Shown: positions 17,801-26,121, counted from the stretch's first letter. The stretch is DNA of 64,000 bases from Streptomyces sp. NBC_01381 (GCF_026340305.1 NZ_JAPEPI010000002.1:3224001-3288000); one strand, 5' to 3'. Notes: generated by a model from the sequence alone, not told the origin. Numbers and translations: made by a program.

Positions 17801-18535
17801 GTGATCATGGATGAGGAGAGCCGCGAGCGTGCGGTGCGGGCCGCTGTCCGCAACAACGCCGAATGGTGCGACGCGGTCTGCCGCGCGCACGCCGTGCCGG
17901 GCGAGTTCGGGGGAGAGGCATGGACGAGCGCGCGGCGCACCCCGCCGCTCTATCCCGACGCCGTGACGCTCACCCCCGACGCGTCGCCGGCCGACGTGGT
18001 GTCCCGCGTCGACACCGGCTCGCCCGGCTGCTCGGTGAAGGACAGCTACGCCTGCCTGGACCTGGCACCGCTGGGCTTCGACGTGCTGTTCGAGGCGCAG
18101 TGGATCCACCGCCCGGCGGACAAGTCGGTCATGTCCCCTTCGCCATACGTGAGTTGGAGGCCCCTCGCGGACGCCGACGCCCTGCCCGCGTGGGAGACGG
18201 CCTGGGGCGACGGTGAGGAGGGCAGCGGTCTGTTCCGCGCGGAGCTGCTGTCCCACGACACGATGTTCCTGGCCGGGACGTCCGCCGCGGGGGAGATCGT
18301 CGCGGGCGCCGTCGTCAGCCGCGGCGGATCGGTGGTCGGCGTCTCCAACCTGTTCGCCCGTGGGGATGTCCCGGGCGGCGAGGAGTCCGCCTGGGCCGGT
18401 GTCCTCGCCGAAGTCGCCCGGTGCTGGCCCGGCCTGCCCGTCGTCGGATACGAGAGCGGCGAAAGCCTGGACGCGGCCGTGCGCGCGGGGTTCACCCCGA
18501 TCGGACCGCTGCGGGTGTGGCTGCGGTCCGACTGA
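17801..18535 (+). CDS. Conserved hypothetical protein, possibly GNAT-like
   Basis: About 244 residues, soluble, beginning MDEESRERAVRAAVRNNAEWC when started from the ATG at 17807, or VIM from the GTG at 17801. The C-terminal half (residues about 125-240, FRAELLSHDTMFLAGTSAAG to VVGYESGESLDAAVRAGFTP) has the strand pattern and the final GF.P.G..RVW motif seen in GNAT acetyltransferases. No clear acetyl-CoA P-loop is visible. There is no Shine-Dalgarno sequence; CTTGGCACCAT upstream could be a -10 for a leaderless message. Function unknown. Confidence 0.75.
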   Translation: MIMDEESRERAVRAAVRNNAEWCDAVCRAHAVPGEFGGEAWTSARRTPPLYPDAVTLTPDASPADVVSRVDTGSPGCSVKDSYACLDLAPLGFDVLFEAQWIHRPADKSVMSPSPYVSWRPLADADALPAWETAWGDGEEGSGLFRAELLSHDTMFLAGTSAAGEIVAGAVVSRGGSVVGVSNLFARGDVPGGEESAWAGVLAEVARCWPGLPVVGYESGESLDAAVRAGFTPIGPLRVWLRSD

Positions 18536-18607
18536 GGCGCCGCGGCCGTCTCCCACCCCTTGACGCACGCGACGCCACCCCCGAAGAATGATCGCGTTCG
18601 GCGCTCT

Positions 18608-18619
18608 GACAACGTTGTC
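18608..18619. promoter_or_regulatory. Perfect LacI-type operator just upstream of the GH92 gene
   Basis: GACAACGTTGTC is a perfect 12-base palindrome with a central CG. It is immediately followed by the ribosome-binding site AAGGAGG (18621-18627). Its core matches the GH2-upstream site, suggesting coregulation by the LacI protein at 13821-14834. Confidence 0.75.
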
Positions 18620-18638
18620 CAAGGAGGCGTTCCCACCC

Positions 18639-20981
18639 ATGAGATGGACCCAACGGCTACGCGGTACCGGGGTGGCGGTGGCTGCGGCCGCGCTTCTCGG
18701 GGGAGCCCTGACCCTTCCGTCGGCGCAGGCCGCCCCGGCGGCGGACGGTCAACTGACCGATCTGGTCAACCCGTTCATCGGCACCGAGAACGAGGGGAAC
18801 ACCTACCCCGGCGCCGCCGTGCCCTTCGGCATGGTCCAGTTCTCCCCGGACACCGGCCACAACACCGGCTACGACCACTCCGACACCCACATCCGTGGCT
18901 TCTCCACCGTGCATCTCTCCGGTGTCGGCTGCGGGTTGGGCGGCGATCTGCCGGTCCTGCCCACCACAGGTGACGTCAAGGAGACGGACTACGCCAAGTA
19001 CGCGGCGGAGTTCAGCCACGACGGCGAGCAGGCGAGCCCCGGCGCGTACAAGGTGGGCTTGAAATCCGGCATCGACGCCGAGCTGACCGCGACGAAGCGC
19101 ACTGGCGTCCAGCGCTACACGTTCCCCGCCACCGACAAGGCCAACGTCCTGCTCAACGCGGGCCAGTCGCTGCACAAGACGGGCTCCACCAAGGTCGAGC
19201 TCCTCGACAGCCGTACGGTCCGCACGGCGATCACCGGCAGCGGCTTCTGCCAGGACACCAAGCCGTACACGGTCTACACGATCACCCGCTTCGACCGGCC
19301 CTTCACCGCGTCCGGCACCTGGAAGGGCGGCACCGTCACCGAGGGCTCCAAGGAGTCGTCGGCGGGCGACGAGCGCAACGGCGCCTTCGTCCGGTTCGAC
19401 ACCTCCAAGGACCGCACGGTCGAGGCGACCACCGCGCTCTCGTACGTCGATGCCAAGGGTGCCGCGCTCAACCTCCGCGCGGAGGGCGGGCGTTCGTACG
19501 ACCGTGTCGCGCAGGCGGCCCAAGCGGCGTGGGAGGACCGGCTCGACGACGTCCAGGCCAAGGGCGGCAGCGAGACCGTCCGCCGGACCTTCTACTCGTC
19601 CCTCTACCGCTCGTTCCTCGCGCCGAACATCGGCAGCGACGTCGACGGCCGCTACACCGGCTGGGACCAGAAGACCCACCGCGCCAAGGGCTTCACCTAC
19701 TACCAGAACTGGTCCCTGTGGGACACCTACCGCACCCAGGCGCAGCTGCTCGCGCTCCTCGCGCCGCACGAGTCGCGCGACATGGCGCTCTCCGTCCTGA
19801 AAATCGACGAGGAGAGCGGCTGGCTGCCCAAGTGGGGCTACGGCACGGTCGAGACGAACATCATGACCGGCGACCCGGTCACCCCGTTCCTCACCAACGC
19901 CTACCAGCAGGGTCTCCTCAAGGGGCACGAGGAGGAGGCGTACCGCGCGCTGAAGAAGAACGCGGACGGCGTGCCGCCCGCCGACTCCGCGCCCGTCGGA
20001 CGTGAGGCCAACAAGGAATACCTGAGCGACGGTTTCGCGCCATTCATCAAGGGCCGCCCGCACGCCAAGCCCGGCGACTCCGACTACGACCACGGCGCGT
20101 CCGCGACCCTGGAGTACGCCCTATCCGACGCGATGCTCGGCCAGATGGCCCGCGACCTGGGCCACGAGGACGACGCGAAGCGCTATGCCGACCGTGCGCA
20201 GAACTACCGCAAGATCTTTGACGGTTCGACCGGCTTCTTCCGTGCGCGGGACGCGTCCGGTGCCTTCACCGGCCCCGCCGACCCGGCCAAGAGCGAGGGC
20301 TTCCACGAGGGCACGTCCTGGCAGTACCAGTGGCTCGTCCCGCAGGACCTGCCCGGCATGGTCGGCCTGATCGGCGGCAAGCAGGCCACCAACGACCGCC
20401 TCGACTCCTTCTTCGCGTACGAGCAGCTCCTGAAGGACCCGGCGAAGACCGCGCGCGAGGTGTGGGTGAACGGTCCTTACGACTACTACAACGCGGACAA
20501 GTACAACCCGCAGAACGAGCCGGACCTGATCGCTCCGTACACCTACCTCTCGACGGGCCAGCCGTGGAAGACCACCGACGTGGTGCACGCCGCGCTGACC
20601 CTGTTCACGGACACCCCGACCGGCATGACCGGGAACGACGACCTCGGCACCATGTCGGCCTGGAACGTGCTGTCCTCGATCGGCGTCTTCCCGGTGCAGC
20701 CCGGCACGGACACCTGGGGCCTTTCGACGCCCGTCTTCGAGCGGGTCGACCTCACGCTCGACCGCCGCTACTACCCGAAGGGGCGCCTCACGGTGAAGGC
20801 GCCGGGCACCTCGAACACCAACCGGTACATCCAGTCGGCGAGCACGGACGGCGCCGACTACGGAAAGACGTATCTGACCAGCGACGACATCCGTGACACC
20901 CGCGAGCTCTCCTTCACGGTGGGCGACAAGCCCTCCGCGTGGGGCACCTCGGCGGACGCCGCGCCGCCGGCCCTGAAGTGA
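18639..20981 (+). CDS. Secreted GH92 alpha-mannosidase
   Basis: A 780-residue exported enzyme of the GH92 family, calcium-dependent exo-alpha-mannosidases (often alpha-1,2) that trim high-mannose N-glycans and fungal mannans. The signal peptide ends near PSAQA|AP (residue about 31). The mature protein begins DLVNPFIGTENEGNTYPGA and HLSGVGC. Family hallmarks HEGTSWQYQW (about residue 560) and GNDDLGTMSAW (about 665) are intact; the latter carries the catalytic acidic residues. Length matches the family. The ATG at 18639 follows AAGGAGG and a LacI-type operator. A terminator follows at 21070. Confidence 0.95.
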   Translation: MRWTQRLRGTGVAVAAAALLGGALTLPSAQAAPAADGQLTDLVNPFIGTENEGNTYPGAAVPFGMVQFSPDTGHNTGYDHSDTHIRGFSTVHLSGVGCGLGGDLPVLPTTGDVKETDYAKYAAEFSHDGEQASPGAYKVGLKSGIDAELTATKRTGVQRYTFPATDKANVLLNAGQSLHKTGSTKVELLDSRTVRTAITGSGFCQDTKPYTVYTITRFDRPFTASGTWKGGTVTEGSKESSAGDERNGAFVRFDTSKDRTVEATTALSYVDAKGAALNLRAEGGRSYDRVAQAAQAAWEDRLDDVQAKGGSETVRRTFYSSLYRSFLAPNIGSDVDGRYTGWDQKTHRAKGFTYYQNWSLWDTYRTQAQLLALLAPHESRDMALSVLKIDEESGWLPKWGYGTVETNIMTGDPVTPFLTNAYQQGLLKGHEEEAYRALKKNADGVPPADSAPVGREANKEYLSDGFAPFIKGRPHAKPGDSDYDHGASATLEYALSDAMLGQMARDLGHEDDAKRYADRAQNYRKIFDGSTGFFRARDASGAFTGPADPAKSEGFHEGTSWQYQWLVPQDLPGMVGLIGGKQATNDRLDSFFAYEQLLKDPAKTAREVWVNGPYDYYNADKYNPQNEPDLIAPYTYLSTGQPWKTTDVVHAALTLFTDTPTGMTGNDDLGTMSAWNVLSSIGVFPVQPGTDTWGLSTPVFERVDLTLDRRYYPKGRLTVKAPGTSNTNRYIQSASTDGADYGKTYLTSDDIRDTRELSFTVGDKPSAWGTSADAAPPALK

Positions 20982-21069
20982 GACGGCGCCGCCCGCGCCA
21001 CATGGCGTAAGCCGGATGCCGCCGAAATCCGCTGGAGTGACGTAATCGATACGCCACATCAGCCCCACG

Positions 21070-21098
21070 AGGCCCGCCTTCCTCAGGGAGGCGGGCCT
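21070..21098. terminator. Hairpin terminator after GH92
   Basis: AGGCCCGCCT (21070-21079) pairs with AGGCGGGCCT (21089-21098) around a nine-base loop, followed by TAATCTGTTGTT. It lies 89 bases after the GH92 stop. Confidence 0.85.
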
Positions 21099-21213
21099 TA
21101 ATCTGTTGTTAACTGTGCGTAGCTTGATCGTACTTGACCGTAGTCGCGCAACGGCGATTGACTGCTCGTTCCACCCCCACCCCCCGCACCGCCCTCGACG
21201 CGAGAGCAGACAC

Positions 21214-22590
21214 GTGACGACGACTCGGACCGCTGATCCCTCCGACCTGCTCGCACCCCTCGACCTCGCCTTCTGGAACATAGAGACCGCCGAACACCCC
21301 ATGCACCTGGGAGCCCTCGGCGTCTTCGAGGCCGAGACGCCCGGCGCGGCCGAGCGTGCCGCCCAGCTCCTCGCCTCCCGCGCGGCCGCCGTGCCGGGGC
21401 TTCGGCTGCGCATACGGTCCGTCTGGCTGCCGATCGGCGGGGCCGTCCGGACCACCGCCACCGGCTTCGACCCCCTTGACCACGTCACGCTCGCCGAGCC
21501 CATGGAGGACTTCCACGCCGCCGCCGGCGCCCTGATGCAGCGCCCCCTGGAACGCGGCAAGCCGCCGTGGGAGGCCCATGTGCTGCCCGCGCGGGACGGC
21601 TCCCGCTTCGCCGTGCTCTTCAAGTTCCACCACGCCCTCGCCGACGGGCTGCGGGCCCTGATGCTCGCGGCGGCGGTGATGGACCCCACCGACCTGCCCG
21701 CCGCGCGCCCCGTGCCCGTGGGGCCCGCCGCCTCCCGGTGGGACTGGCTGCCCGACCCGCGCAAGCTGCCGGGCCTGGTCCGCGACACCGTCGCCGACGT
21801 GGGGCGGGCCCTGGACATCGGCAGCTCCGTCGCCCGCGCCACCCTGGGCGTACGTTCCTCGGACGCGCTCACTTCGGACGCGACCGGCACCCGGCGCACC
21901 GCGGGGGTGGCGCTCGATCTGGACGACGTGCACCGCGTACGCAAGACCGTGGGCGGCACCGTCAACGACGTACTGATCGCGGTCGTCGCCGGAGCCCTGC
22001 GCCGCTGGCTCGACGAGCGGGGCGACGGCAGCGAGGGCGTGGAGCCGCGCGCCCTGGTTCCCGTCTCCCGGCGCAGGCCGCGCGGCGCACAGCCGCCGGG
22101 CAACCGGCTCTCCGGGTATCTGGTCCGGCTGCCCGTGGGCGACCCGGACCCGCTGGCGCGGCTGCGGTCCGTGCGCACCGCCATGGACCGCAACAAGGAC
22201 GCGGGCCCGAACCGCGGGGCGGGCGCGGTCGCCCTCCTTGCCGATCATGTGCCGCCGCTCGGCCACTGGATCGGCGGCCCCGTCGTCGCCCAGGCCGCAC
22301 GGCTGCTCTTCGACATCCTGGTCACCAGCGTCCCGCTGCCCAGCCTCGGCCTGCGGCTCGACGGCTGCCCGCTCACCGAGGTGTACCCCTTCGCGCCGCT
22401 GGCCCAGGGGCAGGCGCTTGCCGTCGCCGTGTCGACGTACCGGGGGCGGGTGCACTTCGGTCTGGTCGCGGACGCGGCCGCCGTGCCCGACCTGGACGTT
22501 CTCGCCCGGAGCGTGCGGGAGGAGCTCGCGGGGCTTGTCGCGGCGTGCGCCGAAGGCTCGAGTTTGGTAAAGGGACCCGTCGCTACGTAA
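21214..22590 (+). CDS. Wax ester synthase / diacylglycerol acyltransferase family protein
   Basis: A 458-residue WS/DGAT-type acyltransferase, which transfers fatty acyl groups from acyl-CoA to alcohols or diacylglycerol for lipid storage. The catalytic HHxxxDG motif is present as FKFHHALADGLRALM (about residues 140-146). The C-terminal family segment is recognisable in RTAGVALDLDDVHRVRKTVGGTVNDVLIAVVAGALRRWL, with NDV conserved. The GTG at 21214 begins VTTTRTADPSDLLAPLDLAFW, the normal family N-terminus. It is preceded by a terminator and followed by the SDR-like gene on the same strand. Confidence 0.9.
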   Translation: MTTTRTADPSDLLAPLDLAFWNIETAEHPMHLGALGVFEAETPGAAERAAQLLASRAAAVPGLRLRIRSVWLPIGGAVRTTATGFDPLDHVTLAEPMEDFHAAAGALMQRPLERGKPPWEAHVLPARDGSRFAVLFKFHHALADGLRALMLAAAVMDPTDLPAARPVPVGPAASRWDWLPDPRKLPGLVRDTVADVGRALDIGSSVARATLGVRSSDALTSDATGTRRTAGVALDLDDVHRVRKTVGGTVNDVLIAVVAGALRRWLDERGDGSEGVEPRALVPVSRRRPRGAQPPGNRLSGYLVRLPVGDPDPLARLRSVRTAMDRNKDAGPNRGAGAVALLADHVPPLGHWIGGPVVAQAARLLFDILVTSVPLPSLGLRLDGCPLTEVYPFAPLAQGQALAVAVSTYRGRVHFGLVADAAAVPDLDVLARSVREELAGLVAACAEGSSLVKGPVAT

Positions 22591-22599
22591 AGTTCCCTT

Positions 22600-22624
22600 C
22601 TTTGGAACATTCTCTTTGGAACAT
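22600..22624. repeat. Direct repeat CTTTGGAACAT x2
   Basis: Two identical 11-base copies (22600-22610 and 22614-22624) with a 14-base period sit between the acyltransferase and SDR-like genes. They form a plausible activator or repressor tandem site for the SDR-like gene. Confidence 0.5.
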
Positions 22625-22673
22625 GCGCGGTCACCCGGACGGCCGCGGCATGAGTGACGCGAGGACAGCGGCG

Positions 22674-24179
22674 ATGACGGTGACAGAAGACAGCCTGGAG
22701 GCTGCCGGTTCGGCCGATGAGGCCGTGACGTACGGCCCCGGTATCGACCCCGACCGTCTCGCCGTCTGCCTCGGCGTGCTCGACGAGCTGGACAAGCTGG
22801 ACGTCGACCACCCCGACGCCATCGCGGTGCGCCGCGCCACGGCCGGCATCTACCGGACGGTGAAGCAGCGCCGCCGTCAGGAGCGCAGGGCCGCCAAGAC
22901 CGCGCACGACAAGGCGGTCACGGAAGCCACGGCGACCGGCTCCGCCGAGCGGATCGACGACGAGACCGAGGGCCTGCTGCCCTCCTCGCAGACCGAGGAA
23001 GGCCGGCTCGCGGGGATACTCCAGCGCCCGCGCTCCTGCTACACCTGCAAGACCCGGTACGTGGAAGTCGACTACTTCTACCACCAGCTCTGTCCGGACT
23101 GCGCCCGTCTGAACCGGTCCCGGCGCGACGCCCGCACCGACCTCACCGGCAAGCGCGCGCTGCTCACCGGCGGCCGCGCCAAGATCGGCATGTACATCGC
23201 GCTGCGTCTCCTGCGCGACGGCGCCCACACCACCATCACGACGCGGTTCCCCAAGGACGCCATCCGCCGCTTCAAGGCGATGGACGACTCGGCGGACTGG
23301 CTGCACCGCCTTGAGGTCGTCGGCATCGACCTGCGCGACCCGGCCCAGTCCGTGGCCCTCGCCGAGCGCCTCGCCGCGGCGGGACCGCTCGACATCCTGA
23401 TCAACAACGCGACGCAGACCGTGCGCCGGCTGCCCTCCGCGTACGCCGCCCTGGTCGACGGCGAGAGCGCGCCGCTGCCCGCCGGGGAGCTGCCCGCCCA
23501 CTCCGTCATCGGCGCCTTCAACTCCGGCGCGGTGGACGGCCTGGCCGCGCTGCCCGTCGGCACCAGCGGCATCGACGCGCAGAAGGTCGCCGACCTCGCC
23601 CTCGTCGCGGGCAACGCCAGCGTCGCCCGGCACCTCGACGGCACCGCCATCGACGCGGGCGGCCTGGTCCCGGACGTCGTCGACAGCAACACCTGGGTGC
23701 AGACCATCGAGCAGATCTCCCCGGTGGAGCTCCTCGAGACCCAGCTGTGCAACTACACCTCGCCGTTCATCCTGATCAGCGCCCTGCGCTCGGCGATGGC
23801 CGGCGCCGCGAAGCAGGCGTCGAGCGGCCGCGCCTACGTCGTCAACGTCTCGGCGATGGAGGGCGTCTTCGGCCGTGGCTACAAGGGCGCGGGCCACCCG
23901 AACACGAACGCCGCGAAGGCCGCGATGAACATGGTGACGCGGACCAGCGCCCAGGAGATGTTCCAGACCGACGGCATCCTCATGACCTCGATCGACACCG
24001 GCTGGATCACCGACGAGCGCCCGCACTACGACAAGCTGCGCCTCGCCGAGGAGGGCTTCCACGCCCCGCTCGACCTGATCGACGGCGCGGCCCGGGTCTA
24101 CGACCCGATCGTGCGCGGCGAGGCGGGCGAGGACCTGTACGGCGTCTTCCTGAAGGACTACGCACCGGGCAAGTGGTAG
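22674..24179 (+). CDS. Large SDR-like protein with N-terminal zinc ribbon and altered active site
   Basis: About 501 residues. A charged helical N-terminus (to about 110) leads into a CxxC...CxxC zinc-ribbon-like segment (SCYTCKTRY...LCPDCAR, about 112-138). A Rossmann SDR domain follows with KRALLTGGRAKIGMYIALRL and LDILINNATQT. An insertion of roughly 100 residues separates the NNA motif from the conserved Ser (VVNVSAMEG). Where SDRs have YxxxK, this reads TNAAK, so the catalytic tyrosine is replaced. The start at 22674 (MTVTEDSLEAAG) has GAGGA nine bases upstream; an ATG at 22650 is possible. Function unknown; ordinary redox chemistry is doubtful. Confidence 0.82.
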   Translation: MTVTEDSLEAAGSADEAVTYGPGIDPDRLAVCLGVLDELDKLDVDHPDAIAVRRATAGIYRTVKQRRRQERRAAKTAHDKAVTEATATGSAERIDDETEGLLPSSQTEEGRLAGILQRPRSCYTCKTRYVEVDYFYHQLCPDCARLNRSRRDARTDLTGKRALLTGGRAKIGMYIALRLLRDGAHTTITTRFPKDAIRRFKAMDDSADWLHRLEVVGIDLRDPAQSVALAERLAAAGPLDILINNATQTVRRLPSAYAALVDGESAPLPAGELPAHSVIGAFNSGAVDGLAALPVGTSGIDAQKVADLALVAGNASVARHLDGTAIDAGGLVPDVVDSNTWVQTIEQISPVELLETQLCNYTSPFILISALRSAMAGAAKQASSGRAYVVNVSAMEGVFGRGYKGAGHPNTNAAKAAMNMVTRTSAQEMFQTDGILMTSIDTGWITDERPHYDKLRLAEEGFHAPLDLIDGAARVYDPIVRGEAGEDLYGVFLKDYAPGKW

Positions 24180-24195
24180 GACGCACTCCCGATAA

Positions 24196-24242
24196 ACGGC
24201 CGTCTTATACGGGCGACCTATACAAGCGTCATAGACGGCCGT
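24196..24242. promoter_or_regulatory. Inverted repeat upstream of the GtrA-like gene
   Basis: ACGGCCGTC (24196-24204) and GACGGCCGT (24234-24242) are exact inverse copies. Between them lie two TATAC-containing direct elements, TTATACGGGCG and CTATACAAGCG. It ends at the ATG triplet at 24243, so it could be an operator over the promoter or a leader hairpin. Confidence 0.55.
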
Positions 24243-24254
24243 ATGGTTTCCGTC

Positions 24255-25226
24255 ATGACGCAGACAGCGGCACGCCGACTTCCCGCACAGCCCGGCCCTT
24301 CAGCCGCCTTCGCGCGCTTCGTGCTCTGCGGCGGCGGGGTGGGCGTCGCCTCCAGCGGCGCGGTGGTCGCGGTGGCGTCCTGGCTGCCGTGGGCCGTGGC
24401 CAACGCCCTGGTCACCGTCGCGTCGACGGTGCTCGCCACCGAACTGCACAGTCGCTTCACCTTCGGGGTGCGGGGCGGCAGCCGGCTGCGCATGCACCTG
24501 CAGAGCGCCGGGACGGCGGTGGCCGCGTACGCCGTGACCACCCTCGCCATGGGGGTGCTGCACTGCCTGCGCCCCGAGCCCGGCGCCCTGTGCGAGCAGG
24601 CCGTCTACCTCGGGGCTTCCGGTGTCGCGGGCATCGGCAGGTTCCTGGTGCTGCGCCTGGTCGTCTTCGTCCGGCCGTCGCCTCAGACCTTGCCGTCGCC
24701 GTCGCCCTCGCTTGACGCCGCACGCAGCCGCTCATGCACGGCGTACGACGCGGCCGCGCCGGAGGCGGCACGCACCCTCGTCCCGCCGTCGACCAGGAGA
24801 TCCGCCCCCGTCACCCATTCGGCCGCGTCGGACACGAGCCATGCCACGGCCCCCGCGACGTCCTGCGGTTCCCCGATGCGGCCGAGCGGCAGGCCCGCGG
24901 CGAGCCGCTCCTGCGCGCCCTCCCAGACGAAGCGGGCGAGTTCGGTGCGGACCAGGCCGGGGGAGACCGAGTTGACCCGCACCAACGGGGCCAGCTCGCC
25001 CGCGAGTTGGGCGGTCAGGTGCAGGAGCGCGGCCTTGCTCGTGCCGTACGCGCCCACGTTGGGTCCCACGTGGGTGGCGCCCTCCGAGCAGACGTTCACC
25101 ACGCGGCCGCCGTGCTCGCCCATCCAGGCCCGCCAGGCCAGTTGGGTCAGGCGCAGCGCGGCCTCGACGTTCAGGGCGAAGGCGTCGCGCCACCGGGTGA
25201 GGTCGACGTCCATCAGCGCGCCGTAG
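24255..25226 (+). CDS. GtrA-like membrane protein with an apparent run-on C-terminus
   Basis: The first about 140 residues form a GtrA-type protein with four hydrophobic segments: FVLCGGGVGVASSGAVVAVA, VANALVTVASTVLATELHSRFTF, a third near AVAAYAVTTLAMGVL, and a fourth near GVAGIGRFLVLRLVVFV. GtrA proteins are small (about 130-170 residues) and take part in polyprenyl-linked sugar transfer. After FVRPSPQTLPS the frame continues without a stop for another 180 residues, exactly opposite the convergent SDR gene. That tail is low-complexity and rich in R, S and P. The natural stop was probably lost. The true functional end is near 24685. Confidence 0.65.
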   Translation: MTQTAARRLPAQPGPSAAFARFVLCGGGVGVASSGAVVAVASWLPWAVANALVTVASTVLATELHSRFTFGVRGGSRLRMHLQSAGTAVAAYAVTTLAMGVLHCLRPEPGALCEQAVYLGASGVAGIGRFLVLRLVVFVRPSPQTLPSPSPSLDAARSRSCTAYDAAAPEAARTLVPPSTRRSAPVTHSAASDTSHATAPATSCGSPMRPSGRPAASRSCAPSQTKRASSVRTRPGETELTRTNGASSPASWAVRCRSAALLVPYAPTLGPTWVAPSEQTFTTRPPCSPIQARQASWVRRSAASTFRAKASRHRVRSTSISAP

Positions 25227-25522
25227 GGGGCGTTCGTCGCGGCGTTGTTCACCAGCACGTCGAGCCGCCCGAACTCCCTTGCCGCCAGGGCCACACAGGC
25301 CTCGGCGTGGCCGGGGTCGGCCACGTCACCGGCGAGGCCGACCGCATCGGCGCCCCGGGCCCGGAGCTCAGAGACCGCGGTCCGCAGCGCGTCCGCGTCG
25401 CGGGCGGTGACGACGAGGCGGTGCCCGGACTCCGCGAGGGCGTGCGCGACCGCGAGCCCGATTCCCCGCGAGGCACCGGTCGTCAGAGCCACCGGGGTCT
25501 CCTGTGCCGGCCGAGAAGTCAT
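24683..25522 (-). CDS. SDR family oxidoreductase (FabG-like)
   Basis: A 279-residue classical short-chain dehydrogenase/reductase using NAD(P). It shows TTGASRGIGLAVA (cofactor binding), VLVNNAATN, a conserved Ser region VVNVCSEGA and the active site YGTSK. Near the C-terminus it has GRIGEPQDVAGAVAWLVSDAAEWVTGADLLVDGG. The ATG at 25522 is chosen because the protein then starts MTSRPAQETPVALTTG; an ATG 36 bases upstream is also possible. It is convergent with, and overlapped by, the extended GtrA-like frame. Substrate unknown. Confidence 0.85.
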   Translation of the reverse strand: MTSRPAQETPVALTTGASRGIGLAVAHALAESGHRLVVTARDADALRTAVSELRARGADAVGLAGDVADPGHAEACVALAAREFGRLDVLVNNAATNAPYGALMDVDLTRWRDAFALNVEAALRLTQLAWRAWMGEHGGRVVNVCSEGATHVGPNVGAYGTSKAALLHLTAQLAGELAPLVRVNSVSPGLVRTELARFVWEGAQERLAAGLPLGRIGEPQDVAGAVAWLVSDAAEWVTGADLLVDGGTRVRAASGAAASYAVHERLRAASSEGDGDGKV

Positions 25523-25851
25523 CCGCGTACGGTCCCACGAAGTCCCCGAAAGGCCCATGGGCGCGGTCCCGATGGGGAGTTCGGGGTCCGATGCCGACCC
25601 CGGGTCCACCCCGTGTTGACCCCCACACCGTCACCAAGTGTCTGAAATCCACTCCTTCGCCTGCCCCCATCGAGCGCGGGCGCGCTCATTTGGTTAACCT
25701 GGGGCGAACGGACGGCCGCAAGGGATCTACAAGCTCCCCCAAGCCGCCCCGGGACAGGCTCGCAACCATGGCCGCGGTCCCGCCCGACAACCGGCGCCAC
25801 CGCGACCGAACTGCCCTTGTCCTTCCGTTACGCGACACAAAGGAGTGCGCG
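25523..25851. promoter_or_regulatory. Divergent promoter region of the SDR and 57-residue peptide genes
   Basis: This 329-base spacer has no gene on either strand that I can support. It contains the perfect palindrome GGTTAACC (25692-25699) followed by TGGGGCGAACGG. That resembles, but does not fully match, the direct repeats of a Streptomyces PhoP box. A Shine-Dalgarno AAAGGAG (25839-25845) precedes the peptide gene. Confidence 0.5.
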
Positions 25852-26025
25852 GTGACACCAGATCTGACGAAGCAGGAAAAGCGACCGGCGGAGCGCGGCG
25901 GCGAGCGGGCCGGACGGCCTCGCAAGCTGAGCAATCTCGACTCGTGGGCCAAGGCCGCCCCGATCCGGCTCGCCGGATACGAGGACGACCTCGCGGAGCC
26001 GCACATCCTCCCCGGTATCGACTGA
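25852..26025 (+). CDS. Small 57-residue orphan peptide, possible RiPP precursor
   Basis: Starts GTG with an excellent AAAGGAG six bases upstream and ends before a strong hairpin terminator, so it is a self-contained transcription unit. The N-terminal half is charged and leader-like (TPDLTKQEKRPAERGGERAG). The C-terminal half is distinct and conserved-looking: KLSNLDSWAKAAPIRLAGYE followed by DDLAEPHILPGID. It has no signal peptide, membrane segment, or cysteine. The charged-leader and aromatic/acidic-core layout is like ribosomally made modified peptides, but no intact maturation enzyme is adjacent. A decayed 2OG-Fe(II) oxygenase gene lies next to it. I do not recognise the family. Confidence 0.7.
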   Translation: MTPDLTKQEKRPAERGGERAGRPRKLSNLDSWAKAAPIRLAGYEDDLAEPHILPGID

Positions 26026-26044
26026 TCCGACCGCTTCGCCGCGT

Positions 26045-26067
26045 GCCCCCGCCGACCCGGCGGGGGC
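26045..26067. terminator. Hairpin terminator after the small peptide gene
   Basis: GCCCCCGCCG (26045-26054) pairs perfectly with CGGCGGGGGC (26058-26067) around a 3-base loop, 19 bases after the peptide stop codon. It could also stop transcription from the opposite-strand oxygenase remnant. Confidence 0.85.
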
Positions 26068-26121
26068 GCACGGCGTTGTGGAGCTCGGGGTATCGGCCAC
26101 CTGGAGCGGCAGGCCGGGCTC

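Noticed and set aside
14990..18640. A 1.2-kilo-residue open frame opposite GH2 and the hypothetical gene
   Set aside because: Shadow of the GH2 coding frame; no domain, no ribosome-binding site, and composition is typical of antisense third-position bias.
25852..26025. WAK and YED triplets read as three-residue cyclophane (triceptide) motifs
   Set aside because: The triplets fit the motif, but no radical-SAM maturase is in the window, so the assignment would be guesswork.
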